From Lyophyllum atratum (taxonomy: Eukaryota; Basidiomycota; Agaricomycetes; Agaricales; Lyophyllaceae): a stretch of 16,634 bases of DNA. Positions 1 to 8,091 of the stretch are shown piece by piece. The stretch spans positions 1 through 16,634 of the forward strand of contig JACGCN010000144.1 of NCBI GenBank assembly GCA_014905825.1. The letters are read 5' to 3'. A model generated the notes under the pieces. That model was not told where the DNA came from and searched no databases. It was given only the letters and a program-made list of their open reading frames with translations. Position 1 is the stretch's first letter. Each line of letters opens with the position of its first letter. The position numbers and the translations under genes are program-made.

Positions 1-494
1 AACAAAAATCGCGCGAGATCTGGAAACCGATGCTTCGTATACAAGCAGCGGGGACGTTTGGTAGCACTGAGGTACGTCGTTACGCATGAGCATAACATCG
101 TGTCCGTGATGACCTCTTTCTAGATGGACTATCCGAACGATAGAGATGTCCTAGAGACCTTCGAGTGTACCAGAAGTGTCCGCTTCAGGTGGGTACCAAA
201 TACCTTACACATATTACATCCTCCCCTTAGGTCTTCACCCCGGCCACCAGCTATAGGTTCGCACACATCTCGAGGACACTTCGCGCTTTGCAGAGCTCGA
301 CAAAAACGTCCCTGCGGATTGATGACGAAGGATTACTTAGTCTCCAGTTTCTCATGCCGTCGCCGAAGGCGAAGGGTGCATCTGGCGAGTCTTCAGACGC
401 GTTCATTGACTTCCGGGTAAGTGACATGAATATTGGACGACCAGGATGTTAATGACCTCTGAAATAGTGCCTGGCACTGGACGATGATTTGTGA
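1..494 (+). CDS. rad1: Rad1 checkpoint clamp subunit, C-terminal part (5' end outside window)
   Basis: Rad1 is the PCNA-like subunit of the Rad9-Rad1-Hus1 (9-1-1) clamp, which is loaded at DNA damage in the nucleus to activate the checkpoint kinase. I read four exons: 1-71, 124-188, 251-416 and 468-494, with GT-AG introns of 52, 62 and 51 nt and matching phases. The spliced protein contains FGSTEMDYPND, then VRFSYRFAHISRTLRALQ, then TSLRIDDEGLLSLQF, and ends FIDFRCLALDDDL with a TGA stop. These are hallmark strings of the second half of fungal Rad1, including the segment where the chain forms its last sheet strands. For the third exon I chose the acceptor at 250 over the one at 230, because only the former keeps the conserved YRFAHISRTLRALQ in frame. 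About 120 C-terminal residues are present; the start lies to the left of the window. No frame break is seen. Confidence 0.85.
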
Positions 495-829
495 GAGCAC
501 ATAGTGCTAACTCAGTTCTATATAGTCTTTATAATTTGTACAAGGTGTTGTAGGTTGCATGTATGTTATACAATTGTTGCAGGTGTCAGATCGCCGCGTG
601 GTTGGTCTAGAGATGAGCCAAAGTGGGCTGACTGCGATGTCTATGGTTAGGAACGTCTATTGGTTGAGCGCACAGTAGATATGAATTGGCGAATCTGCTC
701 TAGAACAAACCGCCTTTCACAAGAAGTTGACACTATAGAACACCATCAAAGTAATCTTGCGTATCACAGTTACTAGTGCTCAAAGTGAGACGAGATGACG
801 ACGCTGAGGTGAACGCAGACGTTTATCAG
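495..829. other. Intergenic stretch between convergent rad1 and PDX1-like genes
   Basis: This holds the 3' flanks of rad1 (plus strand) and of the PDX1-like gene (minus strand). It is AT-rich around 520-580. I see no credible ORF, RNA gene or repeat, and no clear AATAAA in either direction. Confidence 0.5.
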
Positions 830-1883
830 TTAGACGAAAATAATGAGTATCGGATAAGGTGCTGACCTGAAGAGGGAGCTCGTGAAAGGCTGGAGAGGAA
901 CATTCGTCTGATTGCCGCCCCGTCCACCTAAAAAACGGACAACTGTCAGTAACCGCCAATTAACAAGATGGGGGACGATACGGACCGGAGTCACAGGACT
1001 GTCCTGAACCTCCACCATCTTTTCGGGCACCTGAGACTGATTGGTACTTGCCGTGCCCATATGCGCTCTGGCAGATGAAACAGAGTTGATTGGCAACGAA
1101 AGAGTCATCCGCGGAGAAGGCGGACTATTGTGAGCTTTTGGCCGCGAAGCATGGCGCATGGCTATCCCACGATGATGGTGATGGCCGGCGTGCATATCAA
1201 CGAGCGTCGGAGACCGATGTGCAGGGGGAAAGAACGGTTGGTTGAACGCTTCCGCACGGACAGGTGAGGCTATCGAGCGACTTATTGGTGATGGGATTGG
1301 TTGTACGGGGGAGGTGTAGGAATTCCGGACGACAGATTCTTGAGTTCACGGTCGTTATTAATCACGAGAGCAATGATCTGTTCAACAGGGACATCTTTGG
1401 TTCCATCAGGTAGCTGCAATGAAAGGATGAGAAAATGTTCGCTGGTTTCAATCATAAACGAACCAGTATCTTGCCGAGGATCCCCGCAGTCTCAGCCTCA
1501 ACATCGATCATAGCGACGTCTGACTCCTTATGTACAGAAATTTCGTAAGTCATGAAACATTAGCTAGGTGTGGGATGCGTACAATTTGAAGCAAAACATC
1601 TCCAGGTACACACGCCTCGCCTTCCTTTTTCTTCCAGCGCGTGATCGTTCCTGCTGTCATAAAAGGCGACATGGCAGGCATCATAATGGCTTGTCGCGAA
1701 AGTGTTTTGTGAAGCCCTGCAAAAAAAGTTAAGCATTGGTTGACCATAGCAGGCGAGCAGATTGAGCAACAACTAACATCGCTTCCTAAACTGAGGGCCA
1801 GCCTGCGGGGACTTCACGCCAGCCGAGAACAAGGGGCTGAGAGTGGAAGACCTGGACAACGAATTGAAAGCGAGGGTGGACAT
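830..1883 (-). pseudogene. PDX1 / E3-binding-protein-like lipoyl-domain gene, frame broken after the lipoyl domain
   Basis: PDX1 (protein X) anchors dihydrolipoamide dehydrogenase to the E2 core of the mitochondrial pyruvate dehydrogenase complex. On the minus strand I read exons 1883-1778, 1716-1583, 1526-1464 and 1413 onward, with introns of 61, 56 and 50 nt in consistent phase. Residues 1-35 form a Ser/Arg-rich presequence starting MSTLAFNSLSRSS. A lipoyl domain follows: MPAMSPFMTAGTITRWKKKEG, then GDVLLQI, ESDVAMIDVEAETAGILGKI and LPDGTKDVPVEQIIALV. The usual ETDKA lipoylation site reads ESDVA, so the lysine is absent. As written, the frame stops at 1282 after 144 aa. A plausible continuation (Pro/Ser-rich, then a HHHH stretch) sits in another frame from about 1306 to the stop at 830, and a run of five G (1307-1311) lies exactly at the change. 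I cannot recognise an E3-binding domain in the continuation. E2 itself is a less likely alternative. The lipoyl domain call is firm; whether this is a true pseudogene or a sequence error is open. Confidence 0.72.
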
Positions 1884-2705
1884 GTTGGCCAGCAACTTGA
1901 TCAGGAATCAAGCTTCGCCAGGATCCAGTATTTATACAGATATCGAGCGCCAAGTCCAGGGCTCCCGGCTGACGATAGCTGACGATGTATCACTCAGGGC
2001 CAATGACGGTAACCTAGCATCCGAGTCGGTTATACAGATCGTCGGTACTTATGAACCTGTTGGAGCAGCCCATCCGCATCAAGCAAGGACGTAGATGACG
2101 GCGAGTTACGGGTTGCATTGACGATTCGAGGCAGTGTCGCTCGAACCACGCAAAACGCGTCTGGGTTGCCAAAACGAGGTCGTATTCTATTTACGCGTGT
2201 TTACTACGCGACAAAGTCGAATCCTACAGTGGTAAGGAGGCAAGAGTGCTTGAAGAGGCTCAGGGATCAGTTCAATGACGATACATGGCAAGAGAAGAAC
2301 GCATAAGATTGAGTCGATACCACACATACATACACACATCGTACAGTCCGAACCCTGGGTAACTCCGTGTCAGGATTTCTCTCTGTGAACCTATGTTAAG
2401 CGACAAAACACGGATAGAAGGTGACATACACACCTTGAAAATAACTGAACGGTTTTAATCCACAAGCAACATCCTTGGAATACCTCCCGCGACAGAACCC
2501 AACCTGCTCACAACGCCCACGAATACTCTCGAAGTGGCCCAACGTGCACGCAACTCGATCGCAGGTCCGCCAACGACACTCCCCGCCACACCGAGCCCCG
2601 CCACACTCACAAACTCGTTGCCGTCACCATCCTCCGAGACACCCCCACCCCCCACCCCGCCCGGCGTAACCTTAGTGGACGGGGCTCCTAAGAGCCTGCA
2701 AACCG
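1884..2705. other. Region between PDX1-like start and eRF1 stop; no confident gene
   Basis: This contains the upstream region of the PDX1-like gene and the 3' flank of eRF1. A plus-strand open stretch ending at 2306 (about 60-75 codons, no good ATG, no family I recognise) could be a small exon but is unsupported. Bases 2318-2340 form a CA/CATA-rich tract. Bases 2570-2660 are strongly C-rich on the plus strand and encode Pro/Thr/Ser-rich or, in reverse, Gly/Val-rich low-complexity peptides in several frames, which looks like compositional bias and not a gene. Confidence 0.4.
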
Positions 2706-4292
2706 TCAAACGCCCTCTTCATCGGAGTCATAAAACTCGTCTTCGTCATCATCGGCGGCACCAAGGGTTTGGAAGTCGACCTTGTATCGCAGAAGACCAC
2801 CAATACCACCGAAGCCCTTGACGAACTGGGCGCCTTCTTGGGACCGGTTTGTAACGAACTCAAGGTTTGCTCCGAATTCCTTATACTTCTCGGCAAACCA
2901 CTCCAAAAGAGACGCAGGTTCCGTTGATTGCTCCATCTCCAGCCCGGTAGACTTGTCCATGAACTTTTCGCGGTCCTTCTCCTGGTCCTTATTGGCGTGG
3001 ATGATGATCTCCTCTACGAAAACGCGATCAATCAGGCGGTGAGGAACCAAGACGTTGGGGATAACTCACCTCCGGCAGCGTTGCGGAGAATGTAACGTGT
3101 GATGTCAAGATTTTCCCATACGATGAGTGTCTCCACGGCGCCCAGTTCAAGCGCCTTGAGCGTATCATCGATACCGAAGCAGTACCTCCCGCTATCCTGG
3201 CTGATCTCGTCGAAGTATCTCTGGATGAGTTTCTTCTCCTGAACGAACTTGACGTTTGCGAGCGACTCTGCCGCGAGCTCGATGGCCTGAAAAAAATGTA
3301 AGCGCGTGAAGAAGGGTAGAACACTTTTTCTCACCTGATTGAATCCGTTTTCGCCACCGTAACTGACATCGACCACCTTGATGACTTTAGCTGCCAACCG
3401 TTGATCGAACATGTCACTTTGGCCGAGTTCTGTCTTGAAGTCGGCACTTCCAGCAAGCACAAGACCAGATACGTTGACCTTGTCGTTGGTAATGAAGTGC
3501 TGGACGGCGTGTTCGGCTACTTTTCGGACGTAGTTGTGCCTTTTCTCATCTCGAAGACGGGAGAAACGAAGTGCAGACTGTCCACCACGACCGTGCTTCT
3601 TCGGCAGATCAACAGTGAATTTATGGATAACCTCACGAGTGTTTCCGGCGAGAGTACCAAAGAGCGTGCCATTACCATCCATGACGATGAAGCCGAATCT
3701 TGAATCGGACTCCAAGAGCTCAGAGAGGGCTTCTGTGTGGAATTTGTTGTCACAGAGATAGAGCGATCTGACCTTACGTATGAGCCCTTGCAAATGATGT
3801 AGAAGAAGGCAGAGACGTACGTGTTGATAGGCTTGTGGGGTTCGAAATCGAACGAGACTTTTTTCTCCTTTCCCTCGTCCGTCAAGATGGTTCCAACAAA
3901 AAGTACGAGACCATTTGGTGGGACACGATTGTACAATTTTAATCTCTGCTGGGTACTTGTAATCGCGGCTAGCACGGAAAGTCGATTGACTCGGGATTTG
4001 ATGTTGGATGCCGTTCCATATTCTTGCGTCAACATCGCAGATGCGCGAGAAACTTGATCCTATTATATTCACGATTGATTAGTATCGGTCGTTAGACCTT
4101 TTAATCGCAACATGCCTTGGGAGGGATGATGAGACTAATCATAGAGGTTCCAGCTCTGAAAGATACCGCAGCATCAGATGTATTCTGGATCGAAAACGAG
4201 GGGTAAAATTACCCTCTGGCAGCGTCAAGGCTCTTGATGAGCTTTTTGACCTTCCACATCTGGATATTTTGCTCCGCGACATCCTGACTCAT
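2706..4292 (-). CDS. SUP45: Eukaryotic peptide chain release factor subunit 1 (eRF1)
   Basis: eRF1 recognises all three stop codons in the ribosomal A site and triggers peptidyl-tRNA hydrolysis together with the GTPase eRF3 in the cytoplasm. Six exons: 4292-4213, 4155-4116, 4059-3821, 3767-3335, 3286-3070 and 3013-2706, giving 438 aa; yeast and human eRF1 are 437 aa. The start [20 protein letters not shown] fits the family N-terminus. The key motifs are present: TASNIKS (NIKS about residues 59-62) and YLCDNKF (the YxCxxxF motif, about 123-129) for stop-codon decoding, and GRGGQ (GGQ about 181-183) for catalysis. The C-terminal eRF3-binding domain ends in an acidic tail, [10 protein letters not shown]. 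Introns are 48-58 nt; the second one (4115-4060) has a GC donor. No frame break occurs over 1.3 kb of coding sequence. It is divergently arranged with the POP7-like gene. Confidence 0.96.
4060..4115 (-). other. GC-AG intron in eRF1
   Basis: On the minus strand the exon ends CCCAAG and the intron begins GCATGT, ending TAATAG before GATCAAGTT. This joins IIPPK to DQVSR, exactly the conserved eRF1 sequence. A GT donor 17 nt further in would introduce an in-frame TAA. GC-AG introns are a known minority class spliced by the major spliceosome. Confidence 0.88.
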
Positions 4293-4510
4293 GCTGGGCG
4301 ACGACAAGTACGCTTTCTAGAGATACTAGAGAGGCAGCCGGTGGAAAGCTGGATGGCGGGAAAGGCCTGGTGGATGTCAAGAGAAGAGATCTGACTTGTG
4401 GAGGCACGTTGCATTTGTGGCTATTTACGTCGGCTACAATTTTTTCGTACCCGAGCCCCGATCGCTGTGACGCTGCCACTGTCGATCGCCTCAAATCAAC
4501 TTCAACTGAT
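4293..4510. promoter_or_regulatory. Shared divergent promoter of eRF1 and POP7-like genes
   Basis: Only 218 bp separate the two divergent ATGs, so both core promoters and 5' UTRs must lie here. I see no clear TATA box in either direction. This suits two constitutively expressed genes; co-regulation is an inference from spacing. Confidence 0.6.
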
Positions 4511-5358
4511 ATGGACCATAACACATCCAAGAAACGGAAGGTTGATTCAGATAGCCATGCTTCAAGCAAACGCCTGAAACTGACGAGTGCTTCGGGTTCG
4601 ACCAAGGCTGCCAACGTGTCTCCCAGAGCCCAGCCAGCATCGACTCGCGTCTCGGAGAAGGATGACAGCAATGTCATGGGGGCTCAGATGCCGCAGACTG
4701 ACTCGAGGGCGCCTAGGAAACGTCGGATAAACAAGCTTGCTCCTCCCCGACCATTTCCGACGGTCCCGACGTCAGTCTCAGCCACTGGGCCGCGTTCGGC
4801 GCACAAAGAGGGCAAAAATATCATCTGCGTGACGCGTAAAACGGCGCTGGGCGCGTACATGCGACGGTGTAAAGACGTGATTCTCAAAGATGGGTATGCT
4901 CTGCCCTGTTGTCTTCGCGCGCCTGCCCGTACTGACCAGGGTATCATAGATATAAGACTCTACATTTCAGCGCGATGGGAGCCGCCATACCCCTTCTCCT
5001 ACAGCTTGTCATGGCCCTTCCACCAATCCTTCCATTCTCTGCAGACGAAATCCACACCGAGGTAACCACAGGGACCGTTGAAGTCCAGGATGAGGTCATG
5101 CCGGACGACGAGAACGAAGACCTGACTTATGAAACAAGAGGAAAATCAACCTTGAAAGTCGTGTTGAAGATCGGTGACGGCGAGTTTGAAGGCGACAAAG
5201 GTGGTCCTAAGAAGAAAACTGGTAGGCATCGAGGAAGCAAGAACGGCGGCCAAGGGAACAAAGTTTCAGGGAGTAGAGAAAAGGGAAAGGCGATGCAGAG
5301 CAACACTGGCCAGGTCGTACTGCAGGAACCAGAACAAGAAGACATGGAGATGCTTTAG
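4511..5358 (+). CDS. POP7: RNase P / RNase MRP subunit, POP7/Rpp20 family (Alba fold)
   Basis: Pop7/Rpp20 pairs with Pop6/Rpp25 to bind the P3 arm of RNase P and RNase MRP RNAs, acting in tRNA 5' processing and rRNA processing in the nucleus. Two exons, 4511-4893 and 4971-5358, with a 77-nt intron give 256 aa. I chose ATG 4511 (G at -3 and +4); the in-frame upstream stretch back to 4370 has no ATG. An N-terminal extension of about 95 residues carries KKRKVDSDS, much like the SV40-type nuclear localisation signal, plus a second basic patch PRKRRINK. The Alba core runs from NIICVTRKTALGAYMRRCK through GAMGAAIPLLLQLVMALPP and TEVTTGTVEVQDEVMPDDE, ending in a strand around TLKVVLKIGD. The C-terminus is a Lys/Gly/Arg-rich tail then acidic EPEQEDMEML. 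Human Rpp20 is about 140 aa, so the core is flanked by long additions. The family call rests on the core pattern. Confidence 0.82.
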
Positions 5359-5453
5359 AAGGGCCGCGTCATGTGTGCCCTTCTACGCGACTCGTCTCTT
5401 TGTAATTTTTTTTTGGTACGTCCCTTTCCGCTCAGTGACTTTTACGCGAAGAT

Positions 5454-5459
5454 AATAAA
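5454..5459 (+). terminator. AATAAA polyadenylation signal of the POP7-like gene
   Basis: A canonical AATAAA lies 96 nt after the POP7 stop codon, preceded by a T-rich stretch at 5402-5414. Spacing fits 3' end formation of this transcript. Confidence 0.6.
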
Positions 5460-5579
5460 ACAACTTCTTCTCAGTATTTGTATTTTGCGATACCTTGTGC
5501 ATGCACAGTCAATGTAATACCTTGAAGTTCATCCTGACTGTAGGATCAAAAGTCGTGGAATCCATGTGGTTTCATCATA

Positions 5580-5828
5580 ATGCCATTCGCCCAAAATAAG
5601 GATGGCGAATCGAACCCGTTCACAGAAGCTCCTTCGCGGCGGTCAGCTCTCACGGCACTCCTTGGTCCAGCCTCTCACGGTGCCATCGTCTCAGAAGCTT
5701 TCTATTACAATTCTCACAAACCAATGGACCGCGACTCCAAGGCCAAGCTTCGCCGCCATATCTGCCTAGCACATACTTTGGCAGACAAACGATCTTCAAT
5801 CTTGTATGGTGTAATAGCAAGGCGATGA
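5580..5828 (+). CDS. Small unrecognised ORF, doubtful
   Basis: An ATG-initiated 82-codon frame (start MPFAQNKDGESNPF) with A at -3. It shows no domain, signal peptide or membrane segment that I recognise. It ends in CGATGA, and an overlapping 53-codon ATG frame (5825-5985) begins in the same bases. It lies between the POP7 polyadenylation signal and the dioxygenase start, so it may be a small lineage-specific gene, part of the dioxygenase upstream region, or chance. No homology can be claimed. Confidence 0.2.
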   Translation: MPFAQNKDGESNPFTEAPSRRSALTALLGPASHGAIVSEAFYYNSHKPMDRDSKAKLRRHICLAHTLADKRSSILYGVIARR

Positions 5829-6018
5829 GGCGACGCCCTGCACTGGTGGCCGGATATCCTGACATCATTCCGCCGACTTCTCTCCACTGGAGGAGACTGG
5901 AGGACCACAAGGTCAGAACCAAATTCCCATTCGATCATGATAAAACCACGCGCGAAATCGATGGCCACTCGATTATCAGATCCTGATCACCTTGACCTTG
6001 CATATCTCTCCGCCTATC

Positions 6019-7457
6019 ATGGCACCGACTGCTACTGCAACAACCACCGCAACCGCTACCATTGATGCTCTCAAGCAACTCGACATCGAGTATCATCCCA
6101 ACGAGGCCAAATATCGTGCGCGCGTTGCGCGTCTCTTTGCAGAGAATCCCGATCGCGCCAACGTCCCTCTTCCGGACGGGTTCCCGAAGCAAGTCCAAGG
6201 GCCGATTGTTTGGGAGGGGAAGGACTGGACGAATGAGAACCAATGGGTTTACAACCTTAGTTCTGCTGAGCTGGAGGAAATCAACAATGCCCTGGACCAC
6301 TTCAAAAGTACGCGACCATTCTGTGTTCCCTAAGCTATTGACATGACGACTTTTCGATAGGTTCGGGTAAACCGATAGGATATGTAGGCAAGGACACCTT
6401 TCCATTGCCGACGTTGAGCACAACTCTGAGAGGCTTGGCTCACGAACTGTATTCTGGCCGAGGGTTCTTCGTGCTGCGTACACTCCCCATCGACACTTAC
6501 TCCCGAGCTGATATTGCTATAGTCTACGCTGGTTGGTTATATTTTTCCATGCTACCCGATTGGAACGTGCTCGATTTCATGTGGTGTTCCTAGGCATTTC
6601 GTCCCACGTTGGCTCTGCACGCGGTAAGCAGGACGGTACCGGTGCCGTCCTCTCCCACATCAAGGATCTCAGCGTGAGCCACGCCCATGAGAAAGGAGGT
6701 ATCGGTAACTCGGCATACACAACCGACAAGCAAGTTTTCCACACTGATGTCGGAGACTTGATTGCCTTGATGGCATTGCAGAGTGCTGCAGAAGGCGGAA
6801 CCTCTCGCATTAGCAGCGGAGGTCGCGTCTATAACGAGCTGGCAGCCACACGTCCGGATATCATCAAGACCCTGTCAGAACCGTGGCCCTTGGACAGGTA
6901 TTTGGAACTTACTTGCGATCCTTTATGCCGTTGCTGATTTAGTTTAACAGCTTCGGTGGTAATCCGGGATATACCCTGCGCCCGCTACTGTATCACGAGG
7001 ATGGGCACGCCATCATCCAGTACTCACGTCGTCACTTCACCGGATATCTAGCCCAGAAGCGTAGCCCCAATATTCCTCCCATCACGGAAGCACAGGCGGA
7101 AGCGTTAGATGCGGTACACTTCCTGGCCGAGAAGTACTCGCTCGGGTTGAATTTCCAGAAGGGCGACATACAGTACATCAATAGCATGGGACTCCTTCAC
7201 GCCCGTGATGCGTTTAGGGATGACGCGGAACATACGTGAGTGGCAATGTATATCGAAAAATCTACATCGAGTGCTGACGAACGCTGTGAGGTAGGCGCCA
7301 CTTGATTCGCCTTTGGTTACGAAATGATGAGCTGGCGTGGACGACTCCTGGACCTTTGCAGCCTATCTGGAATAGGTTGTATTCCGTCGGGCCGGACGAC
7401 CAACGATTCCCACTGGAGCCTGAAATCAGGAGGAAGGAGAACGGCACTACCAAATGA
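6019..7457 (+). CDS. TauD/TfdA-like Fe(II)/2-oxoglutarate-dependent dioxygenase
   Basis: This belongs to the clavaminate synthase-like/TauD fold, whose members hydroxylate a substrate while converting 2-oxoglutarate to succinate and CO2; the substrate here is unknown. Five exons: 6019-6307, 6361-6531, 6594-6897, 6951-7235 and 7295-7457. Introns are 53, 62, 53 and 59 nt with consistent phases, giving 403 aa. I chose ATG 6019; upstream in-frame sequence lacks an ATG. Seen motifs: FHTDVGDL supplies the proximal iron ligands (His about 203, Asp about 205), LLHARDAF the distal His (about 338), and RHLIRLWLR (about 351-359) the likely 2-oxoglutarate-binding Arg. The N-terminus is Thr/Ala-rich, followed by LPDGFPKQVQGPIVW and an N-terminal region typical of fungal TauD-like proteins. 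No secretion signal is visible, so it is probably cytosolic. All catalytic positions are intact. Taurine itself should not be assumed as substrate. Confidence 0.88.
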
Positions 7458-7902
7458 TACTTTTTGGCATTTTGGGCCCTGCCAGGCCCTGCCTTCTATC
7501 CGATCATAAATGCTTTACTCGTTAACTTGCTCTATCATACGTTCTAGGTATACTTCACTTTATGTTTGCTTTATGTATCCTGTCGCCACAATTCTGTCAG
7601 TCGGACACGGTTTACTTTCGTCGCGAAAGAAGCGTGGCAAGTTCAAGAGACGCTCCGAAGAAGCCAAAACCTCTGAAGACTTGTGGAATTGGATTCTCGG
7701 ATCTGAGAATACGTTTGACTCCACCATTAGCGCTTGCAACGTGGCGTATCACTAGGCCTTCGCCAGTCTTATATTGGCAGGGGAGATTGCTCAAACTCCG
7801 CAGGGGACTGATGGATCCATGTCTGTATGGCTGCTCGCGTCCTGTAGATTACTAGCAACTTACATAGAATCAAACTTGAGAGACTCAATTTTTTTTCGCC
7901 TT
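7458..7902. other. Intergenic region downstream of the dioxygenase
   Basis: Two overlapping plus-strand open frames (7510-7755 and 7562-7855) and minus-strand frames occur here, but none has a recognisable domain or a codon pattern like its neighbours. It most likely contains the dioxygenase 3' UTR and the upstream region of the next gene. Confidence 0.4.
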
Positions 7903-7910
7903 TCACGTGA
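7903..7910. promoter_or_regulatory. TCACGTGA palindrome (extended E-box)
   Basis: A perfect 8-bp palindrome with CACGTG core lies 182 bp upstream of the next ATG (8092), right after a run of T. CACGTG is bound by bHLH factors such as Cbf1-type proteins in fungi. Its use here is inferred from position alone. Confidence 0.4.
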
Positions 7911-8091
7911 CTGGCCAACCCCAGTGTCCCGAACACAGCCACCAACGGCCGAGTGACGCAAACTGGACGGCACGGCATCTCGAGTTCCGCAGTGCTCCAA
8001 AAATATCTTTATCTGCTGTTCCCCAACCACCACCATCGGGTTCAGCACTCTATCCCGACTTACTAGGGGTCAACAAATTCTGAAGTTAGAG

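Noticed and set aside
1843..2094. Plus-strand 83-codon frame with a protein-like sequence
   Set aside because: Its first part lies opposite the minus-strand exon 1 (1778-1883) of the PDX1-like gene. It has no ATG start, and the minus strand gives a presequence that splices in phase onto the lipoyl domain.
2118..2306. Plus-strand frame of 62 codons ending TWQEKNA
   Set aside because: No ATG, no recognised family. A forced splice from ATG 2050 would need a 40-nt intron, shorter than any other here.
2455..2821. Pro/Thr-rich plus frame and Gly/Val-rich minus frame after eRF1
   Set aside because: All frames are open because the DNA is C-rich; they overlap the eRF1 end and show no domain.
5595..5640. 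Minus-strand sequence resembling a tRNA T-loop (GGTTCGATTC)
   Set aside because: The flanking bases do not pair as a T stem and no anticodon or acceptor stem follows.
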